From Jeotgalicoccus meleagridis (GTDB taxonomy: Bacteria > Bacillota > Bacilli > Staphylococcales > Salinicoccaceae), in contig NZ_CAJEWD010000008.1 of the NCBI RefSeq assembly GCF_903994045.1, positions 849,843 to 913,842 on the forward strand: a stretch of 64,000 nt of DNA, written 5' to 3'. The notes beneath the pieces were generated by a model, which saw only the letters and a list, made by a program, of their open reading frames with translations, was not told where the DNA came from and searched no databases. The translations under genes and the position numbers were made by a program. Below are positions 8,741-18,503 of the stretch, in pieces (position 1 is the first letter of the stretch; each line of letters begins with the position of its first letter).

Positions 8741-9044
8741 GGTTCCCCTCCACGATGTTATTTTTAATTCCTACCCAAAAACTATGTATTAAATTAAATC
8801 ATATTGTACCACTAGGAATTATTTATAAGCAAGATAAAATTTCATTTACTCGCTTTAAAACAGCTCTATTAAGTCTGTTAGCGTTTTCAATTGTGTACAA
8901 TTTTAGGAAAGTTGGCATTAAAAAGTGTAGACTTATGAAGCATCTTCTTGTTATAGTCTAGTCATCGATGTATTATTAAATAGTATTTCTAAAAATACAG
9001 TGATTTATCTTAATATTTAGTTTTTACGAGGGGGTTTATACTCA
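8741..9044. promoter_or_regulatory. Divergent control region of the peptide transporter
   Basis: Spacer of 304 nt between the binding-protein genes and the permease operon. The plus strand carries TTGTTA (8948-8953), a 17-nt spacer and TATTAT (8971-8976) as the operon promoter, and GAGGGGG before the ATG at 9045. The minus strand carries TACAAT preceded, 18 nt further upstream, by TTGCTT for the binding-protein genes. AATTTTAGGAAAGTT at 8899-8913 resembles a CodY box with three mismatches. The short reading frame at 8755-8961 lacks a ribosome site and is ignored. Confidence 0.5.
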
Positions 9045-9953
9045 ATGTCTAATGTTCAACCGAGTCAGGTTCCAGTTCAAAAACCTGCTAATCGTAGAGT
9101 CGAGAATTTTAAAGACTTCTTCAGTAAGTTAAAGAAAAATAAAGCTGCATTAGTTGGGCTTTATGTCTTGATTTTCTTCTTCTTCGTATCGATTTTTGGA
9201 GCACTGGATTCCAACTATCATTTTTTAGGCGTCAACTCAAATGCCACTAACCTAACTGATAAGTTATTAGGGCCATCAGCCCAATATTGGTTTGGAACAG
9301 ATCACTTAGGACGTGATATTTTTTATCGTATACTACACGGTATGTACATAACTTTAGGTGTCGGCTTCGCAGCGACCTTTATGGCAGCGCTTGTCGGTGT
9401 GCCGATAGGAATTATCGCAGGTTATTACGGTGGATGGGTAGATACTGTAATCATGCGTCTCATGGATATCTTACTTGCTTTCCCTGGTATCCTCTTAGCA
9501 CTTGCTATTGTGTCGGTTCTAGGTGGTAGCACAATCAACGTGACTATCGCAATTGCAATCGGTGCCTTACCGCAATTTGCACGTATCGTCCGTGGGTCTA
9601 CATTAACGACTAAAAAGCTCGAATACGTCGATGCAGTAAGAGCTTTAGGTGCACGTGACGGTAAGATTATTTTCCAACATATTTTACCGAATATCATGTC
9701 ACCAATTATCGTTAACACTACAATCTTTATCGCTACAGCAATTCTGTCAGCAGCTGGTCTTTCCTTCCTAGGTCTTGGTGTACAACCACCAACACCAGAA
9801 TGGGGTGCGATGCTAAACGATGGACGTAACTATATGTATCAGGCAGCACATATTACATTCTTCCCTGGTATCATGATTGTTATTGTCGTTTTAGCATTTA
9901 ACTTATTTGGAGACGGCTTGAGAGATGCGCTAGATCCGAAAGCTAAGAAATAG
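9045..9953 (+). CDS. oppC: Peptide ABC transporter permease, OppC/DppC type
   Basis: Inner permease of an oligopeptide-type importer, 302 residues. It has a hydrophilic cytoplasmic N-terminus, the first helix at about 38-58, a large outside loop with FGTDHLGRDI (the OppC_N signature near residue 84), and then a five-helix BPD_transp_1 domain. The EAA loop reads DAVRALGARDGKII. It is the first gene of a C-B-D-F operon; the more usual order is B-C-D-F. It pairs with the next permease and the two ATPases. Confidence 0.88.
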   Translation: MSNVQPSQVPVQKPANRRVENFKDFFSKLKKNKAALVGLYVLIFFFFVSIFGALDSNYHFLGVNSNATNLTDKLLGPSAQYWFGTDHLGRDIFYRILHGMYITLGVGFAATFMAALVGVPIGIIAGYYGGWVDTVIMRLMDILLAFPGILLALAIVSVLGGSTINVTIAIAIGALPQFARIVRGSTLTTKKLEYVDAVRALGARDGKIIFQHILPNIMSPIIVNTTIFIATAILSAAGLSFLGLGVQPPTPEWGAMLNDGRNYMYQAAHITFFPGIMIVIVVLAFNLFGDGLRDALDPKAKK

Positions 9954-9965
9954 GAGGAGGAAATC

Positions 9966-10886
9966 ATGACACAATTTATCATTCGAAGATTACTTCAACT
10001 GATTCCCGTTCTACTTGGGGTAACTATACTCGTGTTCAGTTTGATGCACCTCACTCCTGGTAACCCAGCAGTCATCATGGCTGGTGAAAGTGCACCTGAA
10101 GCAACTGTTAAAGCAATCGAAGCTAGACTAGGGTTAAATGACCCACTTTACGAACAGTATTTTAGATTTTTAGGAAATGTTGTACAACTTGATTTTGGAT
10201 CTTCAATCCGCGATAACATCCCGGTATTTGACCATATCAAAGCACGTTTTGCGATTACACTTGAGCTGTCAGTCATCTCTATGATCTTCAGTATTTTCTG
10301 GGGACTTTTAGTTGGGATTATTTCAGCTGTTAGAAAATATACATTTGAAGACGTTGCAATGATGGTTATTGCACTATTTGGACTATCTATGCCGAACTTC
10401 TGGTTAGGTTTAATGTTAATCCAATGGTTCGCTATTGAATTCCCAATCTTTAAACCAACTGGTTGGGGTAGCTTAGAACAAAACATTTTACCAGTCATTA
10501 CCCTTGGTACTGCTGGAGCAGCAATTATTGCACGTATGACACGTAGTTCAATGCTAGATGTGATCGATCAAGATTACATCCGTACTGCTAGAGCAAAAGG
10601 TGTTAAAGAAGGCTCAGTTATTCTCCGCCACGCACTGAAGAATGCCCTAATTCCTGTCATTACCGTCGTTGGTATCCAATTCGGTAGTTTCCTTGCAGGA
10701 TCAGTATTAACTGAAAGTGTCTTTGCCATAAATGGTCTAGGACGTTTGATTATCGACTCAATTTTACAACGCGACTTCCCTGTCGTTCAGGGCGCTATTT
10801 TAGTCATTGCGGTAGTCTTTGTTTTAGTCAACTTAATCGTCGACATTTCGTACAGATTACTCAATAAACGTGTGGACTTAAACTAA
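9966..10886 (+). CDS. oppB: Peptide ABC transporter permease, OppB/DppB type
   Basis: Second permease of the importer, 306 residues, with six membrane helices. The N-terminal helix begins at residue 9, and the conserved SLMHLTPGNPA segment follows. The EAA loop reads TARAKGVKEGSVILRHALKN. It starts 12 nt after the preceding stop behind GGAGGAG and ends 14 nt before the ATPase gene. Placement of the B subunit after the C subunit is the reverse of most opp and dpp operons. Confidence 0.88.
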   Translation: MTQFIIRRLLQLIPVLLGVTILVFSLMHLTPGNPAVIMAGESAPEATVKAIEARLGLNDPLYEQYFRFLGNVVQLDFGSSIRDNIPVFDHIKARFAITLELSVISMIFSIFWGLLVGIISAVRKYTFEDVAMMVIALFGLSMPNFWLGLMLIQWFAIEFPIFKPTGWGSLEQNILPVITLGTAGAAIIARMTRSSMLDVIDQDYIRTARAKGVKEGSVILRHALKNALIPVITVVGIQFGSFLAGSVLTESVFAINGLGRLIIDSILQRDFPVVQGAILVIAVVFVLVNLIVDISYRLLNKRVDLN

Positions 10887-10900
10887 GGAGGAGAGAAAAC

Positions 10901-11908
10901 ATGTCAGAAGATATTATTCTCGATATAGATGATCTCCGTACTTCCTTTTTCGTTGGTGACAATGAAGTAAAGGCAGTAGATGGAGTAACTTTCCAAGTGC
11001 CTAAAGGTAAAACCCTAGGTATTGTGGGAGAGAGTGGATCAGGAAAAAGTATTACTGCCCTATCAGTCTTACGCTTGATTGAAGATCCCGGTAAGATAAA
11101 AAGCGGTAGTATCAAATATAAAGGTGAAGAACTCACGAAAGTGAAAAATTCACGCATGCGTCAAATTCGTGGTAATGAAATTTCAATGATTTTCCAAGAA
11201 CCAATGACGTCTTTAAACCCGACATTCACAATTGGACAACAACTTAGAGAATCTTTTAAAATCCACCAAGGATTAGGGAAAAAAGATGGTACTAAAAGAG
11301 CTATAGAAATGCTTGAACTTGTTGGTATTCCTTCACCAGAAAAACGTGTGGATCAATATCCATTCGAACTATCCGGTGGTATGAGACAACGTGTTATGAT
11401 TGCAATGGCACTTGCTTGTAAACCAGATCTCTTAATCGCTGATGAGCCAACAACAGCACTTGATGTAACAATCCAAGCTCAAATCTTGGAGTTAATTAAA
11501 GACCTTCAAGAAGAAATTGGTATGAGTGTTGTTATGATCACACACGACCTTGGTGTTGTTGCTGAAACATGTGATTACGTTGCTGTTATGTATGCTGGGA
11601 AAGTTGTCGAATACGCTGACATCTATACTTTGTTTGAAAATCCAAAACACCCGTATACTGTTGGTCTATTAAATTCATTACCTCGACACGATAAAAAGCA
11701 AGATGAACTAATTCCTATCAAAGGAAACGTACCTGCACCTGATGAAATGCCAACAGGTTGCCGATTCGCACCACGTTGTCCTTTCGCATCAGATATTTGT
11801 AAGACGCTACCTGAACTCGAAGATTTAGGTAACGGCAATGAAGTTAGATGCTGGATCCATACTGATCAATGGGATGGAGATAAGGAGGTACAACTAAATG
11901 CCAAATAA
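10901..11908 (+). CDS. oppD: Peptide ABC transporter ATP-binding protein, OppD type
   Basis: ATPase of 335 residues that powers the importer with its OppF partner. Walker A GESGSGKS is near residue 43, the signature is LSGGMRQRV near 160, Walker [13 protein letters not shown] is near 180, and the H-loop is MITHD. The C-terminal oligopeptide extension has the cysteine-rich motif [15 protein letters not shown], which in OppD/DppD proteins holds an iron-sulfur cluster. It overlaps the next gene by 11 nt, showing coupling. Confidence 0.9.
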   Translation: MSEDIILDIDDLRTSFFVGDNEVKAVDGVTFQVPKGKTLGIVGESGSGKSITALSVLRLIEDPGKIKSGSIKYKGEELTKVKNSRMRQIRGNEISMIFQEPMTSLNPTFTIGQQLRESFKIHQGLGKKDGTKRAIEMLELVGIPSPEKRVDQYPFELSGGMRQRVMIAMALACKPDLLIADEPTTALDVTIQAQILELIKDLQEEIGMSVVMITHDLGVVAETCDYVAVMYAGKVVEYADIYTLFENPKHPYTVGLLNSLPRHDKKQDELIPIKGNVPAPDEMPTGCRFAPRCPFASDICKTLPELEDLGNGNEVRCWIHTDQWDGDKEVQLNAK

Positions 11909-13001
11909 TACACTGTTAAATATTGAAAATTTAGAGCAACACTTCCCTATCAAAGGGGGTTTCTTTGGCAGAACAGTCAACCATGTTAAGGCAGTTGACG
12001 GCATTACTTTCGAAATTAAAGAAGGTGAAACTGTTGCGGTTGTTGGTGAGTCTGGTTGTGGTAAATCTACAACAGGCCGTGCCATTCTTAGATTAGATGA
12101 ACCGACTAACGGAAAAGTAGAATTCCAAGGTAAAGATGTTTTATCAATGTCTAAGGATGAAATGCGTAAGATGAGAAAAGATATGCAAATTATCTTCCAA
12201 GACCCTTATGCATCACTCAACCCTCGTAAGACAGTTAGACAAACTTTATGGGAAGCAATGGACATTCAAAATGTTGTGCCTCGTAAAGAAAGAAACCAAC
12301 GTATTGTAGAACTGATGGAAACAGTTGGTTTACAAAGACATCAAATTGACCGCTACCCACATGAATTTTCAGGTGGTCAGCGTCAACGTATTGGGATTGC
12401 GAGAGCTTTATCAGTTAACCCTAAACTTATCATTTGTGATGAAGCAGTATCTGCTCTAGACGTTTCTATTCAGGCGCAAGTATTAAACTTATTAAAACGC
12501 CTGCAAAAAGAATTCGGTTTAACTTATCTTTTCATCTCACATGACCTTGGTGTTGTCCGCCATATTGCAGACCGCATCATTGTAATGTACTTAGGTAAAA
12601 TTGTTGAAATTGGGGATACTGAGGCTATTTTTAATAACCCACAACACCCTTATACTAAAGCTTTATTATCAGCAATTCCGGTACCAGATCCAAGAAATAA
12701 ATCACAGCGTATCTTCTTACGTGGAGATGTGCCTTCACCTATCAATCCACCAACTGGATGTCGTTTCCATACGCGTTGTCCATTTGCGACAGACCTTTGT
12801 CGTACTGATGAGCCACACTTGGAACAAAAAAATCCTGAGTTTGATGGCCAACATGAAGTGGCATGTCACTTTGCTCTAGATATACAAAGTGGTAAACATG
12901 AAGCACAATACGAAATGTATAACGTTCGTGAAGTTCTTGACGATGAGGCTGAAGATGCGACAACAGCTGAAGATGAAGCTTTTTCTAAAACTGAAAAATA
13001 A
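11898..13001 (+). CDS. oppF: Peptide ABC transporter ATP-binding protein, OppF type
   Basis: Second ATPase of 367 residues. Walker A GESGCGKST is near residue 54, the signature is FSGGQRQRIGIARAL, Walker B LIICDEAVSALD, and the C-terminal extension has GCRFHTRCPFATDLC. It is longer than typical OppF because of a C-terminal tail of about 40 residues rich in Glu and Asp (from about residue 330), whose role is not apparent. It starts inside the end of oppD. Confidence 0.9.
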   Translation: MPNNTLLNIENLEQHFPIKGGFFGRTVNHVKAVDGITFEIKEGETVAVVGESGCGKSTTGRAILRLDEPTNGKVEFQGKDVLSMSKDEMRKMRKDMQIIFQDPYASLNPRKTVRQTLWEAMDIQNVVPRKERNQRIVELMETVGLQRHQIDRYPHEFSGGQRQRIGIARALSVNPKLIICDEAVSALDVSIQAQVLNLLKRLQKEFGLTYLFISHDLGVVRHIADRIIVMYLGKIVEIGDTEAIFNNPQHPYTKALLSAIPVPDPRNKSQRIFLRGDVPSPINPPTGCRFHTRCPFATDLCRTDEPHLEQKNPEFDGQHEVACHFALDIQSGKHEAQYEMYNVREVLDDEAEDATTAEDEAFSKTEK

Positions 13002-13014
13002 GCAGTGAAAACTT

Positions 13015-13266
13015 ATGAATATTGAAATTGTTAAAATTTTAATTACCCTGATATTTATGGTTGGAATCGTCCTGGTTCTACTTTATAAAAAGGGGAATAT
13101 ACAGTGGATTATCTCTTTGGTTGTCATACACTCTATCCTGATCTTTTCTATAAGAATGTTTATTGAAAAACAAGATTTAGTGAACTCAATCTTGAGTATT
13201 ATCTACTTCATCATTATTTCACTTGCAGCAGTTCTGATCTATAGAGCTTTAAGATACAATAACTAA
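13015..13266 (+). CDS. Small three-helix membrane protein at the end of the opp operon
   Basis: Predicted protein of 83 residues, almost entirely hydrophobic, with helices at about residues 5-24, 30-48 and 57-77. It lies 13 nt after oppF and just before a strong terminator, so it must be co-transcribed with the transporter. The ribosome site is weak (AGTGAAAA), suggesting low or coupled translation. I do not recognise a family. It could be an accessory subunit of the importer. Confidence 0.6.
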   Translation: MNIEIVKILITLIFMVGIVLVLLYKKGNIQWIISLVVIHSILIFSIRMFIEKQDLVNSILSIIYFIIISLAAVLIYRALRYNN

Positions 13267-13310
13267 AAAAGGTGCACTTGAACCCAGTCTGGGCTTAAGT
13301 GCACCTTTTA
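13267..13310. terminator. Bidirectional terminator between opp operon and DUF456 gene
   Basis: Long inverted repeat AAAAGGTGCACTT...AAGTGCACCTTTT with an extended CCCA/TGGG inner part. It has T-rich ends on both strands and lies between convergent genes. Confidence 0.88.
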
Positions 13311-13316
13311 TTTTTA

Positions 13317-13799
13317 TTAATATACAAAGACATCTAGTAGGAAGAAGATAACTAAGAAGATATAGATTATCACATCGAAGATGGCGCTTGAAATAAAGGC
13401 GAGAAATGAGCCTAATGCCGCCTTAAAAGCAGCATTTATATCCTTTAACTGGATATACTCCACTGCAAAAACAAAGACAAAAGGAACAAAAATCACACCG
13501 AACGGCGGATAGATAAACATCCCTAGTATCGCCCCGATAACAGCGGACAATTCCCCTTTCTTAGAGCCTCCGAACTTCTTAACAAAATAACTATTGGCAA
13601 CGACGTCACTGACTAAACAGATTAAAGTCAAAGCACCTGCAATGACCCAAAACATCCATGATAATTCATCACCAATGAAAAAGTTATAAACTAAAAAACC
13701 AACCCAAAATAAAATAACTGATGGGAGTATCGGATAAATAATACCTAAAAATCCGAGTATAAAACTTAAGGCAACAATTAACCATAATATTATTTCCAT
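13317..13799 (-). CDS. DUF456 family membrane protein
   Basis: Membrane protein of 160 residues with about five hydrophobic helices and a glycine-rich middle segment (GGSKKGELSAVIGAILGMF), which is characteristic of DUF456 proteins. The function is unknown. Its start overlaps the stop of the MFS gene by one nucleotide, so it is the last gene of the operon DUF402-LysR-MFS-DUF456. Confidence 0.75.
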   Translation of the reverse strand: MEIILWLIVALSFILGFLGIIYPILPSVILFWVGFLVYNFFIGDELSWMFWVIAGALTLICLVSDVVANSYFVKKFGGSKKGELSAVIGAILGMFIYPPFGVIFVPFVFVFAVEYIQLKDINAAFKAALGSFLAFISSAIFDVIIYIFLVIFFLLDVFVY

Positions 13800-15004
13800 T
13801 AAATTTCTCCTTCTCTTACTTCTTTCTTAGTAAAGAAAAATAGAATAAAAGCAGTAAATAAAAATGCCGCACTAAAATAAAAGGCATTTTCTACACCGAG
13901 TAAATCATTGATGAAACCACCAAGTAAATTCCCTAATAATTGGCCAATAATCATCGCGTTAGCAAATAAGGTTGATGCATAGCCAGGGAATTGTGGCAGT
14001 AAATCTTGGAAGTAACTAATACCTAAGCCTAATAGAATTGCTAGGAATAAAGCAAGTGCCAGCTGTCCAACAAGCATCATAGTAAAGCTTTCAAAAATCC
14101 CTATTGAAAGAAAATAAGTTCCACCGACAAAGGCTGCAATGATCAGTAAGGTTTTTGAAGAGATGCGACTTGCGACATAACCCATAAAAATCATCAGAGG
14201 AACTTCCAAACCTGCACATATACTAGAAAGTATCCCTACAGCACTGTCCGCTTCACCTAGGTGGCTTGTAACGAATAAAGGCATGTTAAGTAAGTAACTC
14301 CACTGACCCACATGTAAGAAGGTAAATGCTAAAAATGGAATTAGCAAAGTAAGGTTCTTTAATAGATTCGGGCTTTTTTTCTCTTCAAATGAAGTTAATT
14401 CTATTTCATCTGATACTGCAGGTGGTATAGAGTTTTTTATTAAAAATGACGCCATAAAGACAACAAGAAACATTATCACAGTCCCACAGAACAAACCAAC
14501 AAAATCAAAACGTGCAAGGAGTAAGGAACCCACCAAGGGACCAAATAAGAAACCGAAACTGAACATGGAACGTAAGATGGTGTTCGCCATAACCGCAATA
14601 CTTGAACGGTATTGGTTAATCGATTCTCTAGCAGATGCGTATAACTGCGGCATAGCCGGTGCACCTAGAGAAAAGAATATAATATAAGATACAATCAGTA
14701 TCCATGTGTTGGGAATAAGTAAAAAGCTTAAAAAGGCACAAATTTGCATAAATAAGGCAGCAATGATCAAGTATTTTCGGTCAAATGTTAGCCTATCACT
14801 CATGCGGCCAATTACTGTATTGACGATAAAACTTCCCACTGCTGCTGTTGCCATGAATATGCCATAAACAGAAGATGACATTCCATGATGTCCAGTCATA
14901 AAGATGACTAGAAAAGGGGCGGTAATTGCTACCGCCATACCTAGTAAGGTCATGTTCATCAAAAATAGTTTATAGTTTTGAATTTGAAATAGGTCTTTTA
15001 TCAT
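13799..15004 (-). CDS. MFS transporter, sugar-efflux-like
   Basis: Major facilitator of 401 residues with 12 hydrophobic helices. The A-motif-like loop after helix 2 reads IGRMSDRLTFDRK. The overall shape resembles the SetA-type sugar efflux group of the DHA1 family, but the similarity is judged by eye and the substrate is open. It lies 12 nt after a LysR gene in the same direction, so the regulator may control its own operon including this exporter. Confidence 0.72.
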   Translation of the reverse strand: MIKDLFQIQNYKLFLMNMTLLGMAVAITAPFLVIFMTGHHGMSSSVYGIFMATAAVGSFIVNTVIGRMSDRLTFDRKYLIIAALFMQICAFLSFLLIPNTWILIVSYIIFFSLGAPAMPQLYASARESINQYRSSIAVMANTILRSMFSFGFLFGPLVGSLLLARFDFVGLFCGTVIMFLVVFMASFLIKNSIPPAVSDEIELTSFEEKKSPNLLKNLTLLIPFLAFTFLHVGQWSYLLNMPLFVTSHLGEADSAVGILSSICAGLEVPLMIFMGYVASRISSKTLLIIAAFVGGTYFLSIGIFESFTMMLVGQLALALFLAILLGLGISYFQDLLPQFPGYASTLFANAMIIGQLLGNLLGGFINDLLGVENAFYFSAAFLFTAFILFFFTKKEVREGEI

Positions 15005-15016
15005 TACTCGTCCACC

Positions 15017-15880
15017 TTAACTTTGTTCACTTTCCTTGGATTCATTTCTAATCATTTCCACAAATGATTCTACCTGTGGTAACATCATGACACTCTTGTC
15101 GTAAGATAAATACGTTTCTCTGATCAACGGTTTGTCTTCTACCTTCACTTCTTCGATATAATAATTATCAAGGTCCAAGCCTTCTAAAACAAGCTCAGGT
15201 AATACCGTGATTCCCACTTTTTTTCTAAGGAGTTCACGACAAGTTGTAATCTGGTCAACGAATATTTGAGGTTCATATTTTTTGTTGAAGCGTGCTTCGA
15301 AGTAATTTTTAATGTGCGTAATATAAGTGGGGTCCGCTTGGAACTCAATAATGGTTAAATCTTCTACATCCATATCTTTCGGTGTCACTAGATAATGTCT
15401 GTCTCTGTATAAGAGTTCATTTTCCTTGTTGAGTACACGTGACCCTCTAACAATTGATAAGTGGTATTCACCTTGATTTGCAATAATTTCCTGGGTAGAA
15501 CCAACATTGATTTTTACATTCACGTCAGGAAACTCATTTAAATATTTAGCGAGCATGTCTGGTAAAATCGTATAACCAATTAGTGATGATACCCCAATTG
15601 AAATATTCCCTTCAATTGCACCCTCATTGGCAACGATATAATCTTTAACTCGGCGCTCTTCATCGACAACCTTCTTGGCATGTTCTATAATTTTCTCGCC
15701 TACACCAGTTGTATATAAAGCCTTTTTGGTTCTGATAAAAATCTGTACGCCCCACTCATCTTCAATAGATTTTAAGCGCTGACTGACTGCGGGTTGTGAT
15801 ATATATAATTTCTCTGCGGCTTTCCGTAAAGTTTTTGCCTCACTTAGAGTCGCTAGTAAACGATAGTCATCGACCTTCAC
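15017..15880 (-). CDS. LysR family transcriptional regulator
   Basis: Regulator of 287 residues. The winged helix-turn-helix spans residues 1-60 with the recognition segment AEKLYISQPAVSQRLKSIE, followed by a LysR substrate-binding domain from about 90 to 280. LysR proteins usually respond to a small-molecule co-inducer and often regulate neighbours. Here the likely targets are the co-directional MFS and DUF456 genes 12 nt downstream. It begins 18 nt after the DUF402 gene. Confidence 0.85.
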   Translation of the reverse strand: MKVDDYRLLATLSEAKTLRKAAEKLYISQPAVSQRLKSIEDEWGVQIFIRTKKALYTTGVGEKIIEHAKKVVDEERRVKDYIVANEGAIEGNISIGVSSLIGYTILPDMLAKYLNEFPDVNVKINVGSTQEIIANQGEYHLSIVRGSRVLNKENELLYRDRHYLVTPKDMDVEDLTIIEFQADPTYITHIKNYFEARFNKKYEPQIFVDQITTCRELLRKKVGITVLPELVLEGLDLDNYYIEEVKVEDKPLIRETYLSYDKSVMMLPQVESFVEMIRNESKESEQS

Positions 15881-15898
15881 TGTACAACCTCCATTAAA

Positions 15899-16453
15899 TT
15901 AGCTATTCTTATTGCTATGGCCTGATTTTTTGATTTCCTTTAATGCATATGATGCTAGTGCCTTATATTTGGAAAAATCATTTGCTATGTCATCCATTAA
16001 ATCATTAGCAACTTTATAAGCGAAATCTCTCTCTTTTGCAGTAATTCTTCCTTTTTTAAAAGCACGTTTTATATCGTCTTCATCTACTAACTCAAAACGT
16101 CCGTCTGGTAACACTAAGACATCTAAATATAAATCCTCTCTCCTAGCCTTACCAAGTTCTAAGGTATGAGATTTGTTAATATCAAAGTAATACTGTATCT
16201 CTTGCCACTTCTCATCATACATTACTGTAATGCTGTAGTTTGTGGATGCTGGCATGAGTTGCAGCCACTTGTAGTTGTTTGCAGCCACTAAAGTATCTTC
16301 TCCGACCACTGATACGACTAGAGGATCACGAACTTTATACATGTAAATAATGCCCACAAGGATATCACTGCCCTGATAGGAAATTATTTTTTCATCATAT
16401 TTTGAACGTAGTAAACGTCGCCATTTTTTCTTGTTAAGATACTTTATTTTCAT
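15899..16453 (-). CDS. DUF402 family protein
   Basis: Soluble protein of 184 residues with the DUF402/FomD-like fold, including the YYFDINKSHT and DVLVLPDGRFELVDEDD segments that carry the conserved acidic metal ligands. Members include nucleoside tri- and diphosphate phosphatases of staphylococci, so a nucleotide phosphatase role is likely. Of the ATGs near the start, the one at 16453 has AGGAG 9 nt upstream, whereas the one at 16462 touches the ribosome site. It is the first gene of the operon that continues into LysR. Confidence 0.72.
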   Translation of the reverse strand: MKIKYLNKKKWRRLLRSKYDEKIISYQGSDILVGIIYMYKVRDPLVVSVVGEDTLVAANNYKWLQLMPASTNYSITVMYDEKWQEIQYYFDINKSHTLELGKARREDLYLDVLVLPDGRFELVDEDDIKRAFKKGRITAKERDFAYKVANDLMDDIANDFSKYKALASYALKEIKKSGHSNKNS

Positions 16454-16493
16454 GGCATTCATCTCCTGATTGTAATTATACAAAAAAAATAAA

Positions 16494-16543
16494 GCAAAAG
16501 TATAGAGATAGCTCTTTTTATTTCTAATCTCTATAACTTTTGC
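16494..16543 (-). terminator. Terminator after the ABC exporter permease
   Basis: Inverted repeat AGCAAAAGTATAGAGAT...ATCTCTATAACTTTTGCT with one bulge, followed on the minus strand by a T-rich tract (complement of AAAAAAAA at 16483-16489). It separates the exporter operon from the DUF402 operon. Confidence 0.75.
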
Positions 16544-16550
16544 TTATATT

Positions 16551-18503
16551 TTACTTAATCGAGATGATTTTATAAATCATGTTGGCAGCGGTCTCTTCAT
16601 CTAAATCATCTGCTGAATATTCAGGATAGCCATAAATTAATAATTTACCAGATGATGGGTCTAGACCTTTGTCATTTAAATCTTGAATCACTTGTGGTGC
16701 ATCTTCTACATCTTGAATATCGTACTCCTCTTTCATTTTACTTAGACTTATTGAATTAAAGTCCTTGAAGAAGTCTTTGTACTCACCCTCTTCAATTTCA
16801 AGGAGATACATTTCACTTGTTTCATCAATATTCATAAGATCAGTCAGCTTGTATTCTTCATCTTCAACATTGTCTAAAATAGCAGGGTTGTAGAGAGAAC
16901 TTTGACCAGTCTGGTAATTACTTGAGTCACTTGCCTCTATAGATATTCTTCCAGTCTCATTTCCAATGTATGGATTTAATACTTGTAAGTCAGATTCTTT
17001 ATTTTTGTAGTCTGAAACAAGATTTTTATCAAGTTCAATCATAGTTTCATTGGCTGCTAGTGTATCTAGGTCTCTGTCATTTTTCATATTGAGCAACATA
17101 TCTTCTTCCATGTTGTACTCTCTGTTTTTTTGTTGATCGATTAAATCCATCACTTTTGAGTCAGAGTCTAGTGTTAGGAATTCTAGAGTTTTTGTATGAC
17201 CATCCTTCAATTTATAAGAGATCATTACCGGACTTGAATTTTCATTATATAGACGAGGACTATCTTTTTCAGCCACCGCAATTTCGTGAATATTTCTAGC
17301 ATTCTCTATCGCTTGACGGTTTGATTTAAACATATAACTTTCTTCGAAAAAGTCATCTACTGGTTCTTGGTACATAGTGTTTCCATCAGTCGTAATCGAC
17401 ACACTCTCAATATTCTCTTTATCAGGTACAGAATTAATGTAATGATTCCAAGACAAGATAAAAAGTAACCAAAAGACTATGATGGTCACTATGGTAATTG
17501 AGAAGGTTCTGAGTGAAAAACTGATTTTAACACTGCTTTGAAAGAGCATCTCCACGATGATAAAAGTAATCAATGCACCAACCACATAGGCGATGATTGA
17601 AATGAATAAGCTATGCTCTATAAAGAAAGATACAAAGGTACCTAGAGCGAGCATTCCTGCTACTGTCGTGATAGCGATAAGAATATCTTTAAGCCAAGTA
17701 AAATTAAAGCTGAGATTCACTCTTTCATTGCGGCGATATTTATACACAATAAAGGTTAAAATGATAAAAATTATTGCGACAATAGCCCAGGTGATCGTTA
17801 AGGACAAATTAAAATCTGCGACGAGTTGATCAATGGCAACGAAGGGAAATGTGATGTCTAGTATCGGTTCTACATAATCAGAAAATCTTGATGAGACACC
17901 ATCAAATGTTAAACCTGCTGTACTGTAGATGAGTGTCCATAAGACTAAAGGTAAAAATAATACCATGATAATAAGTTGAATGTGTAAAAATGAACCATTC
18001 ACAAAAAATCCTGTTAGAACTGAGATCGTAAAGATGACCACGTGAGTAAATATTGAGTAGACAAACCATAGAGCAATGGTGGACAAACTAAGATTATCTA
18101 TAAATAACAAACTTTGTAGTCCTAAAATGATTGCTGTAATTAATAAAGGAATCACAATGGCGGAAAAACCAACAAGCAGAATATGACTCAGTATTTTATT
18201 TCTTTTAATTGGTAAGCTATGCATAAAGTCCGATGCGGCTTCATTGTTCAAATAATTGAAGAGGATGATGCCGATAATCGCAGCAAAGCTCATTCCAATA
18301 ACTTGTTGTACTGATGACAGTTGTAAGAAAAAGTCTTTGTTTATCGTTTCCAACTGTAGAATATTACTTTGTTGTTGATAGAGCCATAATATTAACGGTA
18401 GAGAAATAATATTCAAAATCAAGAATATTAGCGTGACCCAAAATATGGCACTTGAGAAATGTGACAACAGGGCTTTATTCAACAATGATGTTCGAGATTT
18501 CAT
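16551..18503 (-). CDS. ABC exporter permease with large extracytoplasmic domain
   Basis: Membrane subunit of an ABC-2 type exporter, about 650 residues. It has six or more helices in the first 380 residues, followed by a hydrophilic C-terminal half of about 270 residues rich in Asp and Glu that is probably outside the membrane. The start at MKSRTSLL is chosen because GGGGGAA precedes it by 7 nt; it overlaps the ATPase gene by 29 nt. The layout GntR, ATPase, permease resembles ytrABC of Bacillus and pmtRAB of Staphylococcus, the latter a phenol-soluble-modulin exporter. Here there is only one ATPase and one permease. The substrate is unknown. Confidence 0.75.
   Translation of the reverse strand: MKSRTSLLNKALLSHFSSAIFWVTLIFLILNIISLPLILWLYQQQSNILQLETINKDFFLQLSSVQQVIGMSFAAIIGIILFNYLNNEAASDFMHSLPIKRNKILSHILLVGFSAIVIPLLITAIILGLQSLLFIDNLSLSTIALWFVYSIFTHVVIFTISVLTGFFVNGSFLHIQLIIMVLFLPLVLWTLIYSTAGLTFDGVSSRFSDYVEPILDITFPFVAIDQLVADFNLSLTITWAIVAIIFIILTFIVYKYRRNERVNLSFNFTWLKDILIAITTVAGMLALGTFVSFFIEHSLFISIIAYVVGALITFIIVEMLFQSSVKISFSLRTFSITIVTIIVFWLLFILSWNHYINSVPDKENIESVSITTDGNTMYQEPVDDFFEESYMFKSNRQAIENARNIHEIAVAEKDSPRLYNENSSPVMISYKLKDGHTKTLEFLTLDSDSKVMDLIDQQKNREYNMEEDMLLNMKNDRDLDTLAANETMIELDKNLVSDYKNKESDLQVLNPYIGNETGRISIEASDSSNYQTGQSSLYNPAILDNVEDEEYKLTDLMNIDETSEMYLLEIEEGEYKDFFKDFNSISLSKMKEEYDIQDVEDAPQVIQDLNDKGLDPSSGKLLIYGYPEYSADDLDEETAANMIYKIISIK

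Noticed and set aside
8755..8961. 68-codon open frame in the opp divergent spacer
   Set aside because: No ribosome site, poor composition for a protein, and it covers the promoters of both neighbouring operons.
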